This document shows positions 9,388 to 20,100 of a stretch of 64,000 nucleotides of DNA, piece after piece (within the stretch, counting starts at the first letter, position 1; each line of letters starts with the position of its first letter). Below the pieces are notes generated by a model. That model made no database searches and had not been told where the DNA came from. It was given only the letters and a program-made list of their open reading frames with translations. Source of the stretch: Vibrio sp. Hep-1b-8 (GTDB lineage Bacteria; Pseudomonadota; Gammaproteobacteria; Enterobacterales; Vibrionaceae); NCBI RefSeq assembly GCF_006124995.1, contig NZ_QEWN01000113.1, forward strand, positions 1-64,000. Direction: 5' to 3'. The position numbers and the translations under genes were made by a program.

Positions 9388-9903
9388 GTGTTTCCTATCT
9401 TATTATTGCTGTTTATCTTCGTACCTATTATTGAAATAGGCCTATTTATTCAAGTGGGTGGCTACCTAGGTTTGTGGCCAACCATTGCCTTGGTGCTGAT
9501 CACTGCATTTGTCGGTGCATCTTTGGTACGCAGTCAGGGTATTCAGACGTTAATGTCGGTACAACATCGCCTTCAGCAGGGCGAACTCCCTGCACAGCAG
9601 ATCTTTGAAGGTGTGATGTTAGCGGTTGCGGGTGTGTTGCTGTTAACACCTGGCTTTATGACTGATGCATTGGGGATGCTTGTTCTATTACCAGCGCCTA
9701 GGTCTGCAATCGCTAAATATCTGATGAGTAAAATGGTGGTTAAATCTGTAGGCGGTGGATTCCATGGCAGTTTTCACGGCGATCAGTTTGGACAGAACCC
9801 TTTCAATCACGATACCTCCTATCGACATGATCAAAGCCAAGGCTCGACATTTGAGGGCGAGTATGAACGTAAGGATGATGACGAACATAACAGGCTGAAA
9901 TAG
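9388..9903 (+). CDS. fxsA: FxsA family membrane protein
   Basis: FxsA is a cytoplasmic membrane protein first known in E. coli for relieving F-plasmid exclusion of phage T7; its normal role is unclear. The 171-residue protein starts with the family hydrophobic segment and has VPIIEIGLFIQVG, a GASLVRSQG stretch and LLLTPGFMTDALG, then a hydrophilic tail rich in His, Asp and Gln. The start is GTG with a strong AAAGGAGGG ribosome site 5 nt before it. It has its own terminator and stands alone on the plus strand. Confidence 0.9.
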   Translation: MFPILLLLFIFVPIIEIGLFIQVGGYLGLWPTIALVLITAFVGASLVRSQGIQTLMSVQHRLQQGELPAQQIFEGVMLAVAGVLLLTPGFMTDALGMLVLLPAPRSAIAKYLMSKMVVKSVGGGFHGSFHGDQFGQNPFNHDTSYRHDQSQGSTFEGEYERKDDDEHNRLK

Positions 9904-9919
9904 CTTTAATACCTTCTCC

Positions 9920-9945
9920 AAAAGGCGCTGTATAGCGCCTTTTTT
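9920..9945 (+). terminator. Terminator of fxsA
   Basis: AAAGGCGCTGTATAGCGCC followed by six T residues, 18 nt after the stop, is a textbook intrinsic terminator. Confidence 0.9.
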
Positions 9946-10238
9946 AATACACATAAAAGACACTGCTGACTAGAGCTTTTATTCTATTAATTAGCGAAAG
10001 CTTAATTAATTCAGTGCTCTAATCTCAAAAATGAAACTTCTGTTATCCCGTTTTGTTGAAAGTTTGACTGTGCTTCAATTATTCATCACATCTATGAGAT
10101 CAGCATCTCACTGTCATTGAATGTAATTTTTTGTTTCATAAAAAAGGACAACACTGGACATGGTTTATTAATAGGTAGTCACACAAATAGTGATTTGGAA
10201 CACGCTTTCTCGTTGTTGTTCGACATTGGAAGCGATGC
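9946..10238. other. Upstream region of the xds-like nuclease gene
   Basis: This AT-rich leader has no gene. It includes a CTGTCAT heptamer at 10111-10117 followed by ATGTAAT, reminiscent of a pho box. Confidence 0.5.
10111..10127 (+). promoter_or_regulatory. Possible PhoB half-site repeat
   Basis: A perfect CTGTCAT heptamer is followed after 3 nt by ATGTAAT (five of seven matches). The standard pho box spaces the heptamers by 4 nt. Phosphate control of xds is reported for V. cholerae from memory, which makes this worth noting, but the match is imperfect. Confidence 0.3.
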
Positions 10239-10250
10239 ATGGTGGATAAC

Positions 10251-12848
10251 ATGAAACAAAAATTTACTCCAACGCTACTTGCAGCAGTGGTAGCAGGTGC
10301 TCTCTCGTCTCCAGCAATGGCTGACGTAATTATTTCTCAGTATGTCGAAGGTGGCAGCAACAACAAAGCGATCGAAATTGCCAATACGGGTGATAGTTCG
10401 GTTTCTCTGGATGGCTATGAACTGGCGAAAATCAATAATGGTGTCGGTGATTGGGGCAGTAAGTTGTCATTAAGTGGTCGTGTATTAGAGGCGCAAAGTG
10501 TTTTGGTTGTCGCAAATACCAGCGCGAGTAATGAGATCAAAGCCGTTGCCGATATCCTAAATGGCTCAGTTATGAGCTTTAATGGTAACGATCCTGTTGC
10601 GCTACTCAAAGATGGTGTGGCACATGATGTACTTGGAGTGATGGGTGGCAGTTCTTTCGCAACAGACATCACCTTAGTACGTAATTCGGATGCGATGACG
10701 CCATCTTCTACTTATGACGCTTCTCAATGGTCATCACTACCGAAAGACAGTATTCAAGGTTTAGGTGTTCTTGATGGCGGTACGGCTCCACAGCCGTTTG
10801 CTTGTACTCAAGACGGTGCTGAGCCAATCTTTACTTCTATCCAAGAGATACAAGGCGAAGGTGATACCTCTCCATTCATTAGTGGCTATCCATACATCAC
10901 CGACCAAGAGTTCTTTGTTAAAGGTGTGGTGAGTGCAGTGACGACAGGGCTAACTAAAGGTTTCTACCTTCAAGCTCTGACCGATGATTACAACCCTGAA
11001 ACGTCAGAAGGACTATTTGTACATACTAATCAGTCAAGTTCGGAACTTCAGGCTGGCGATATCGTGTGTGTAAAAGGCAAAGTACAAGAGTACTACAACC
11101 ATACGCAGCTAAAAGCGGAAAACAACAACTGGGTTAAGCAGGGTGAGCAAGCAGCTCCGAGTGCAACGGATATCGAAATCCTTGCCACTGACGCTAACTT
11201 TGATCGCACTCTTGAACGCTACGAGGGCATGCTAGTTAGAACAACGGAAGCGTTGGATATGCGAGTCACTCGTACTTTCGGTTATGACTATGCAGCGCGT
11301 CGCAACAACATGGTTCTCGCTCAAGGTCGCATTAGCATGCAGCCTAACCAGAACTTTGCCGCGGGTTCAGAAGAAGCGAAACAGCAAAGTATCGAGAACG
11401 CGGAGCGTCGTCTATTTGTTGAGTCTGACGCTAAAGCGCCAAATGGCTCAATCCCATATTACCCAGACTTTGGTCGTACAGATGTAGATCAAGATGGTTC
11501 GACGGAAGATTACATCCGTATCGATGATACGATTGTTGGCCTAGAAGGTGTGATTACCTATAGTTACGGCGATTACCGTCTGATTCCAACCAATACTCTA
11601 ACAAGTGAAAGCTTTGTTCGTAATGACCCGCGAACTCAAGACATTGAGATGAAAGAGGGCGACCTACGCATCGCGACTTTCAACGTATTGAACTACTTCA
11701 ACTCACCATTCGGTGGTAATACCAACCCGCATGGCGATAGCCGTGGTGCGAACAATTACGAAGAATTTGAAGTTCAACAAGCGAAAATTGTGAATGCTAT
11801 CTTGCGTCTTGATGCTGATATCGTTGGCTTAATGGAAATTGAGAATAACGGTTTTGGTGACAGCGGTGCGATCCGTCAGTTGGTTGATCAATTGAATGCT
11901 CGTATCGAGAAGAAGAAAGATCGTTACGCTATTGTTGCTATCGATTCAAATGGCGACAAGGTGACGGATGAAAATGATTACATCGGTACAGATGTCATTA
12001 CCACAGGGGTTATTTACCGTCCAAAAGTGGTTAAGCTGCAAGAATCTCGAGTTATTGCCATGCCAAGCCAACAAGCTCCAGAAGTCGTGGATGATAAAGG
12101 TAAAGTGATTGAAGATGGTAAGAACTACCAGCGTGATTCATTGGCACCTACCTTTAAAGTCAAAGGTACCAAAGAGCAGATCACTGTTGCTATTAACCAC
12201 CTTAAGTCAAAAGGTTCTAAGTGCTGGGAAGATGCAGCGCCAGTAGAACAAGGTGGTCAGGGCGGTCAAGATCTAGATAAGCAAGGCTCATGTGAGAACT
12301 TCCGTGTTGCTGCGGCTGTTGCTCTGGGCGATGCTCTGAATGAAATCGACGGTCACAAAGTGATTCTTGGCGATATGAACTCTTACGGTATGGAAGATCC
12401 AATGCTGGTTCTGACTGACTACAGTGAAGAGAAATACGCTAAGACAATCAAAGCAGCACGTAACACTTACATTAATGGTGAAGTGCAATACGGCGATGAA
12501 GGTGCGTTGATTTCACACAACTACGGTTACATTAATGCGGTAGCAAAAGCACATCCAAACAGCTGGAGTTACTCGTTCAATGATGAGGTTGGTGCACTGG
12601 ATCACCTATTAATCAGTTCAAGTCTAGAGAAGCATTTTGTTGATGCCACTGATTGGCACATCAATGGTGGTGAGTCGACATTGTTTGACTACAACGATGA
12701 GTTCAAAGGTGATCTACCTAAGTACAAAGACCACTTCCGTTCTTCTGACCACGATCCTGCGGTCCTGGAACTTAACATGGCAGGTTCATTTGGCTTTGGC
12801 GCCATGATGTCACTGTTTGGTCTAGCTCTATGGCGTCGTCGTAAGTAA
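10251..12848 (+). CDS. xds: Secreted nuclease, Xds/ExeM family
   Basis: This large exported DNase would degrade extracellular DNA, helping nutrient and phosphate recovery and biofilm remodelling. The 865-residue protein has a signal peptide ending near AMA-DVIIS, a lamin-tail-like domain (about 25-130), an OB-like region, and an endonuclease/exonuclease/phosphatase domain from about 470 with TFNVLNYF, GLMEIENNG, LGDMNSYG and a final SSDHDP. The C-terminus (GSFGFG, a hydrophobic stretch, then RRRK) is a GlyGly-CTERM-like sorting signal, as in type II-secreted Vibrio and Shewanella enzymes. An in-frame ATG four codons earlier (10239) is also possible. It matches V. cholerae Xds in architecture and in position near pabA and crp. 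Confidence 0.88.
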   Translation: MKQKFTPTLLAAVVAGALSSPAMADVIISQYVEGGSNNKAIEIANTGDSSVSLDGYELAKINNGVGDWGSKLSLSGRVLEAQSVLVVANTSASNEIKAVADILNGSVMSFNGNDPVALLKDGVAHDVLGVMGGSSFATDITLVRNSDAMTPSSTYDASQWSSLPKDSIQGLGVLDGGTAPQPFACTQDGAEPIFTSIQEIQGEGDTSPFISGYPYITDQEFFVKGVVSAVTTGLTKGFYLQALTDDYNPETSEGLFVHTNQSSSELQAGDIVCVKGKVQEYYNHTQLKAENNNWVKQGEQAAPSATDIEILATDANFDRTLERYEGMLVRTTEALDMRVTRTFGYDYAARRNNMVLAQGRISMQPNQNFAAGSEEAKQQSIENAERRLFVESDAKAPNGSIPYYPDFGRTDVDQDGSTEDYIRIDDTIVGLEGVITYSYGDYRLIPTNTLTSESFVRNDPRTQDIEMKEGDLRIATFNVLNYFNSPFGGNTNPHGDSRGANNYEEFEVQQAKIVNAILRLDADIVGLMEIENNGFGDSGAIRQLVDQLNARIEKKKDRYAIVAIDSNGDKVTDENDYIGTDVITTGVIYRPKVVKLQESRVIAMPSQQAPEVVDDKGKVIEDGKNYQRDSLAPTFKVKGTKEQITVAINHLKSKGSKCWEDAAPVEQGGQGGQDLDKQGSCENFRVAAAVALGDALNEIDGHKVILGDMNSYGMEDPMLVLTDYSEEKYAKTIKAARNTYINGEVQYGDEGALISHNYGYINAVAKAHPNSWSYSFNDEVGALDHLLISSSLEKHFVDATDWHINGGESTLFDYNDEFKGDLPKYKDHFRSSDHDPAVLELNMAGSFGFGAMMSLFGLALWRRRK

Positions 12849-12870
12849 TAAGCCTTAGCTTTAGTCAAAA

Positions 12871-12908
12871 AGAACACCGCCACACTATGAATGATGTGGC
12901 GGTGTTCT
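12871..12908. terminator. Long terminator hairpin after the nuclease gene
   Basis: A perfect 14-bp stem (12871-12884 with 12895-12908) around a 10-nt loop is flanked by AT-rich sequence, 22 nt after the stop. It may terminate in both directions. Confidence 0.8.
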
Positions 12909-12973
12909 ATTTTCTGAATCAATTTCATTCTATTAGCTTTATTCTGCACTTATGATTTCCTGAATGACGGTTT

Positions 12974-13300
12974 TTACTCGCGTTTTGTTGCGATTATATT
13001 GTCAATCACCCTAATACCTTCCTCATCGCAACTTGAATCAATCATTACAGGTATTTCAGCGATAAATGCACTAAGAATTAGTGACTTAGCCATATCATAG
13101 ACTTCACTGTTACTTTTTAATATCCACGCGCCAACACCATTTTCTCCTTCACAGTTTATGCTTCCCCCAAGTTCAGACGAGACCTTTATAGTGTCCCCTG
13201 ATAGCTCGACCTCAACATCTCTAATTAGATAAAAATCATCTATTGCATATGAAAACGTCGAATTTAACATTACAAGTAATAGAAGTGTTATGTATTTCAT
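12974..13300 (-). CDS. Small exported protein of unknown function
   Basis: I do not recognise the family firmly. The 108-residue protein begins with a clear Sec signal peptide (MKYITLLLLVMLNSTFSYA). The mature part of about 89 residues contains two cysteines (GSINCEG and SSCDEEG) that could form a disulphide and is likely beta-rich. The general pattern, with a WILKSN stretch followed by an alanine-containing helix and a Cys-containing strand, recalls small periplasmic or toxin B-subunit-like folds, but that is a weak impression. The ATG at 13300 has an AGAGAGGT ribosome site; an upstream in-frame start at 13336 would spoil the signal peptide. It converges with xds and diverges from the RHS locus. 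Confidence 0.7.
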   Translation of the reverse strand: MKYITLLLLVMLNSTFSYAIDDFYLIRDVEVELSGDTIKVSSELGGSINCEGENGVGAWILKSNSEVYDMAKSLILSAFIAEIPVMIDSSCDEEGIRVIDNIIATKRE

Positions 13301-13728
13301 TGTGACCTCTCTGTAATATGTGAAAATCTTAATCACTTTTTATTATCAAATTAATAGCTTAGATCTTAAATTGATACCTCCAATACATTGAAAACCATTG
13401 ATAATAATTTATCACTTATTTTTCTTTTAATTTGTAGGTGTTTTCTTTTTAAGAGGGAGGTAATTTCTCACATCAAATCTGAACGCAATTATCGAAATAC
13501 TCAGGTGTTTGTTTTTTAAAGGTGGATTTTAAAATGCTCATTTACTTTTTGATGAATATGTTTTGGATTCTTTTTTTGTAAGAAAATTACTATTTTTTAA
13601 AGTTTGAATTAGCTTTGTCTTTTTGTTGTTATCATTGTTATCTTTGTTTTTTTTAAAGTAAGTTGTTTTTATTGAGTTGATGTTTTACATATTTAAAGCA
13701 CTTTCTTTTAGGTTTAAGAGGTGGTTCC
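13301..13728. other. Very AT-rich promoter region of the RHS locus
   Basis: This stretch has many T runs and is far more AT-rich than the rest of the window. It lies between the divergent small exported-protein gene and the gene leading into the RHS operon. Such composition suggests xenogeneic silencing of a transferred locus. No clear consensus promoter was chosen. Confidence 0.55.
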
Positions 13729-14085
13729 ATGAAGAATAATCTAATGAAGTTATTACTACTACCTTTATTTGCTTCCTTTGCTTCCGTTATTTTTAATGAA
13801 AATAATAAGGATGCCGAAGATTTATCTACAGTTAACATAATTAATCCAGAGAAGCATGTTTTGAGCCCGAATGCTAGTTTTCCCTCGCCTATAATTCAAT
13901 TGCAACAGACATTGGCGCACGGTTTGATTGAAGTTGAACCGGATGATTTTCCTATGTTAAGTAAAGATATTGTGGATTTATATCAGAAAAATATAGAACA
14001 CAGTACCTTACCTCCAGCACCAGAGCTTGAGGAACTGAAAAAAAAGTTGAAGAGTCTTAAAACTTACATCCAAAAGAGTAATTAG
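13729..14085 (+). CDS. Small exported protein upstream of RHS toxin
   Basis: I do not recognise this 118-residue protein. It opens with a basic start and a hydrophobic stretch (MKNNLMKLLLLPLFASFASV), either a Sec signal peptide or a membrane anchor; there is no lipobox cysteine. The middle is low in features, and the C-terminal quarter (ELEELKKKLKSLKTYI) should form a short coiled coil. The ATG has a good AGAGGTGG ribosome site. It ends 58 nt before the RHS gene on the same strand, so the two are probably co-expressed. A helper role in export or holding of the RHS shell is possible but is only an inference. Confidence 0.7.
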   Translation: MKNNLMKLLLLPLFASFASVIFNENNKDAEDLSTVNIINPEKHVLSPNASFPSPIIQLQQTLAHGLIEVEPDDFPMLSKDIVDLYQKNIEHSTLPPAPELEELKKKLKSLKTYIQKSN

Positions 14086-14143
14086 GAGATGGCTTTCCGA
14101 ATAACTTGCTTCGTCATTGGTATTTTAAATAGTGGTGGTCAGT

Positions 14144-17100
14144 ATGAAACTAGCTCGTATATCTGAATACTTTACAGTGCTATCGTTTTTATTACTTTCG
14201 TCGTTTTACTCCAATTCAGTATTTTCACTGACTGCTGATGGAGGTAAAAGCATCGAGCTATCGGGGAGTTTTTCGGTCTCTGGTGGTCAGGCGAGTTACT
14301 CGTTACCTATATCTGTTCCACCTGGGCGCGCAGGGCATCAGCCTTCATTGAGTATAGAGTATCGAAGTGACTCACCTAATGGCATATTGGGAGTAGGTTG
14401 GAGTCTAGGTGGATTGTCGTCAATAGCACGCTGTGGAAAAAACATTTATAAAGATGGTGCTTGGGGTGGGATTAACTTTGATAACAATGACCGATATTGT
14501 CTAGATGGACAGAGATTAGTCGCTATTTCCGGACGTGATGGAGGTAACTTAACTGAGTATCGAGTTGAAAATAATGGCTATGCAAAGGTTGTTTCCTTTG
14601 GGCAAGCAGGCAGTGGTCCTGAGAGTTTTAAGGTTTGGTATAAAAATGGTTCAGTTTATGAGTACGGTGTTACTCAAGATTCACGTGTAGAGTTACCTCT
14701 ACGAGCGGATATCTACAAGTGGGCGCTAAACACAATCACTGATACAAGTAAGTCCAATCATATTAACTTTATCTATAACGAAGAAAATGCATCGGGTATA
14801 CATAAACTCACGCAAATAATTTACGTTGGAGGTAAAGTCGATTTTGTTTACGAAGTTCGAGGAGATAGCACGTTTCAGTACCTTGAAGGTAAGTTACTTA
14901 GAAAAACAGAGAGACTCAAAGAAATAAAGGTATTTGATAGTGTAGACAATAATATTGGTAATTATAGACTAACTTATCAACTCTCTAGTGCCACTTCTAG
15001 AAGCCGACTTTCCAGCGTCGACTATTGTACTAATGGACTATGTTCTAGCGATATCCGCTTTGAATGGAATGAACGCGATGTGGTAGAACTGCAAGGGTCC
15101 AACAATACAGGTTTAACAAACCCAAGATATATAGAAACTAATGGTTCAGGTTTTGCGATTGCTTATGGGGAAGTCAGTCGTAATTCTAATAACATAATGT
15201 CTGTATTAGATCTAAATGGTCGCGTTCGACCAAATATTAGGTCATTCAGTGTACATGGGAGTATAACCTCCCCCTCCATTGCATTAAATATCTGCCCTAT
15301 CAATACAGCAAGAGCTTATAGTCAAGGTAATGGCCAATATGGTACTTATTGTCAATTCAACTCTTGTTCTGGTAATAGCTGTAAATATGGTTCTAATGGA
15401 GTTAATTACGGTGATTTTGATGGTGATGGCGATGAAGAACGTATAACAGGCTATTCTAGTATTGATATCAATGGTGATGGTATCGATGATTTACATAAGT
15501 TTGATATTCCTGGTGGTAACTACCGTTACCGAATTAGTCAGCAGGGGTCTTGGTTGACTCTTCCATCTGCTGGTGGCCGCATTTTAAAGTCTTTTACTGA
15601 TATCAACAATGATGGTTATCTGGATGCTGTTATGGGGTCTTCTAATGCTCAAGGAAACCTTTATGTCCACTTGTTTAACGGAATAACATTTAATCCTCCA
15701 ATCTTTATTAATCACAGTGTGTCTCATCAAAGTGATGTTTACTTTGCTGATTTAAACAATGATGGGTATCCGGAGTTAGGCTATGGTCGTTATTTTTACA
15801 AAAACAATCGAAACAATAGTTTCTCAAATAGTATATTCCTTGATGCAGGAGCAAAAATATACTCAGTGCAAGATGTTAACGGTGATGGATGGGTTGATGT
15901 TATTACTCGTGAAAATGGAAAAAATGTTAAAGCACGGATTCGGTATTCTACAGCTCAAGAGCAGGACAAAATAATCACGTTTTCTGAAGTAGGTATCGAT
16001 TATACAGTGACTTACCTGCATGCTTCTACGGGGGTTTATTCTACACATGTATCTAGCTCAGATATAGCAACAGCAGTGCCTTATACTGAACCAGGGCAAG
16101 GGGTTGTTTCCTATCCATATAAAGTGGTTACGCCAAATCGTTATTTAGTATCTAGTGTTATTAAATCCCCTAAGGGCTACATGCCTACAACTTATACTTA
16201 TCGCTATGAAGAGGCCAAAAAGCATCTTAGAGGAGGTGGTTTTTTAGGTTTTAAAACTATTACAGAAACCGAAAATGCTGACGTGGTTACTGTAACTAAA
16301 ACTACGTTTGAGCAAGATCGGCTTGAAGTGGCTGGTCGACCATTAGCTGTTGAAGTACAAAAAAACGGTAAGAAAGTTTCAGAGGTAAACTATCAGTATA
16401 AACAGCATACGCGTGAAGGCTACAGTGCTAATTATTATCAAGTTTACCCTGAACAAGTTGTTGATATTAAATTTGGGTTAGGCAGTGATGTTGCCGAAAG
16501 AATAGAAACTACAACGCGTGAATTAGATCGTTTTGGTAACGTACTTAGTGAAACATCGGTCGTATCCAGTGATATAGAAGGAGCTGGTCAGTTTACCTCC
16601 ACTAAAAAGTCTGATTATCTTTCAACTAATTTTAGCGAATCAGGCGACAATTTTTGGAAAATCGGCGCAGCGATAAATTTGATCTCAACTCTCACAGATA
16701 ATACGACCAATCTTACTCGTCACGTTAATAATACCTACAATTATGATAGTCGCGGTTATTTAACTCAAAGCACGGAGATGAGTTCAGACTACGAGCGCAC
16801 TGATGATATTTCTACTAGGGGTAAAACTATTACCAATCGTTATAGCTATGACCAGTGGGGAAATATTGTATCACAAACTATTGAGGGCACAGATCTTCCT
16901 GCGCGAACTTCGACTACTCAGTATGACAATCAAGGTTTATATATAACCACATCGACAAATGCGTTAGGGCATACGACCACTAGCAAGTTTAACGTACGAG
17001 GAAAGCTAATAGAATCAGTTAGTGCGCTAAAAAATAGGACTACAAGTTTTGACTATGATTCTTTTGGGCGTGTAATTAGTGAAACTCTACCAGGAGTGGA

Positions 17101-20100
17101 CAACATCAAAACTACTCAATATCGGCTTGGTTCACAGTGTAGGGGGCAGGATGAGCGCTCTTCAAGTAAGAGTGTTAGCTGTGTGACGATCAATTCTGCA
17201 TCTGGAGGCGAAGTGAGATTGTACTTCGATTATGCAGGTAGAGAGGTGCGTAGGTTTCGTACTAGTTTTGATGGTCAGTTAATTGTGGTTGATACCACTT
17301 GGGACCGCAATGGGCGTAAACTCAGTGTGACTCGGCCACACTTTTTTGACCCACGGGGGTATACAATGGCTCCTTCTGTCAGGTTTACTTATGACGCCTT
17401 AGATCGTGAGGTAACCAAGCAAGAGCCTACCAGTGATGGTGGAATCGCAAACTTTACAACTGCTTATGAAGGTTACACGACTAGTGTTACCGATGCTCGA
17501 GGATTTATTCGTAGCACAGTGACCAACGTTATGGGCTACATACTGCGTAAAGATGAACCGCTCGGAGCTTATCAAACGTATCAGTATTACCCTGATGGGA
17601 AGCTTAGATCGACTATCGATTCAAATGGCAACACAACACAAATTCGATACGATAATTTAGGGCATCGTAGCTACCTTAATGACCCGGATGTCGGCCAATG
17701 GTCATACACTTACAACGCAGCGGGTGAGTTGATCTATAAGCGTGATGCAAAAGGTACGGTAACAACTATTGAGTACGATCTTTTGGGCCGTAAGATAAGT
17801 CAGACGGTAGACGGCAAAGTTTCAAGTTGGCGATATGACGAACGTGGTGCACTAGGAACGTTATCAGGTTTTTCTGGAAACGGTAGTGAAACCGATTATT
17901 ACTACAACGAATCTGGTTTAACCGAAGAAATTGCTGTAGAAGTCAACAACGAAAAATTCAGCACTAACTACTTTTACGACATGTATGAGCGAATTTCTCG
18001 AGAGGTACGTCCTAATGGAATAGTTACCTCTTTAGCTGGGTCTGTGGCGCAAGTAGCTAACATCAATAGTGGTCAGAGGTTGGCTATTGAGTATGTATAT
18101 AATCCAAATGGTTATATATCTGCTGTTCGTAGCCCGAAAAACTATGCGGATGACGTTTTTACTAGTGCGAGTTTCCGTGAAGGTATCAGACAGCTTCTTG
18201 ATCAAGCGGTTGCTTTGGCCAGCGAGTATTTAGCTAAAGCAGAGCGCTACCTTAATCAAAGAATCTTTTATGAATCAGTAGGAGTACGGTACTTTACTAA
18301 AAATATTAGGCGGTACTACATAGTAAATGAAGTTTTATTGGCAATGCAACGTGATGGTGATCGCTTCAAACTTTATTGCACCGATCAGTTTGAATGTTAC
18401 TTGCGGCCAATAAAATGGGCCGTGATAGCAGGCGATGTTTCAATTCCACTCAAGTTGATTTCACAAGATAAGATATATAGATTTATCTATGTCGCGGATT
18501 ATTCAGTTATAAGGCCAGCTTCGAAAGAAGAGTTTGCCTCTAAGTCATTCACTCGTTTCGATGAGCTGTTATTGGTTGAAGATCGATACGGTTATTTTGT
18601 TAATCACCATCTAGTTAGTACTAGCGAAGGTTTCGTTGATGATCAAACAAAAAGCGAGCTAAGTTTTACTTCAAATGATTTGGCTGAGGCAGAAAGTATA
18701 GCTAATTCGCGTTATAAGAGTTATCGTGATTTAGCTTATGATTTGTTTGGTTTGGCTTTAAAAGTAGCAGATCTAAGTGGTGTGTACTGCGAATACGCTA
18801 ACCAACTTGGTGGTAATCAGTTAGATTATAATCAACGTTCTAGGTGCCAGAATACTCAAGAATCAAGTCAGGCTGATCATTTGGCCCTTATCCTCACTCA
18901 GTCAGAGTTAGAGGAATCAATAAACAACCCTGCATATATCTACTATTGGCAGCGACGTGAAACGGATGCTTATGACCACACTTTGTCTGAAACTTTAGGC
19001 AATGGTCTAGTTAACACTTATAACTACGATGCTAATACTGCGCGCCCTAGCTTCATAACCACACATAAGGCTAATGTTCTATTTGATCCTCATTTATCTG
19101 GTAGCAAGGCAAAAGGGCGTAATTTGCGTTCGATTCAATACCGCTACGATAGCCACAACAACGTGACTTATCGTTATGATGATCAGCTTGGAATTACAGA
19201 TACATGGCAATATGATGCTTTGGATCGTGTGAGCAGTAACCGTGTGTCACTATCGAACCCCGCCGAATATGGAGTGGGCAGTCCAGACTTTGCTGGTACA
19301 TTTAATTATCAATACGATAACTTGGGTAACTTGATATTTAAGACCGGTATTGGTGACTATGTTTATAGCGCTCAACAAGCTGGGCCGCATGCGGTAACCA
19401 AAGCCAATGGTTTAAATTACCAGTATGATGCTAACGGTAATATGCTACGTGCACGAGCGGATAACAGTACCGAGAATGAGCGTGAACTCGAATGGACTGA
19501 ATTTAACAAGCCGAGCAAAATCACCCGTAACGGCAAGAGCGTCGAATTCTATTATGATGCTAACCATAACCGTTATCTGAAAAAGAACAGTGATGGAATC
19601 GAAACCTTCTACTTTGGAAAAACCTATGAGCGTGTAACCGACACCAATACAGGCATCGTGCAGCATAAACACTTTATTTATGCCGACGGTAAGCTCATTG
19701 CTCTGAATACACAGACAAAAGAGGCAGACAATAGCCTTAAAGATAAACAAGTACGTTATCTGCATTACGACGCGCTGAATTCAGTAGACATGATCACCGA
19801 TGGTTATGGTTTAGTCGTAGAGCGTCGTAGTTATGATACTTGGGGTAAAAAGCGTAATGTCCTCTGGCGTGAAGATGGTCCATTAGATGTGGTACAAGCC
19901 GCAATCACAAACCGAGGATATACAGGGCATGAAGAAATAGTCGAGGTTGACTTAGTGCATATGAATGGTCGTGTCTACGATCAGGAGCTAGGTCGATTTA
20001 TTAGCCCCGATCCCATCATTCAAGCGCCGTATGTCACAAATAGCTTTAACCGTTATGCTTATGTGATGAATAATCCGCTCAAGTATACGGATCCTACAGG

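Noticed and set aside
12217..12488. Short antisense frames inside the nuclease gene
   Set aside because: Shadows of the conserved catalytic domain.
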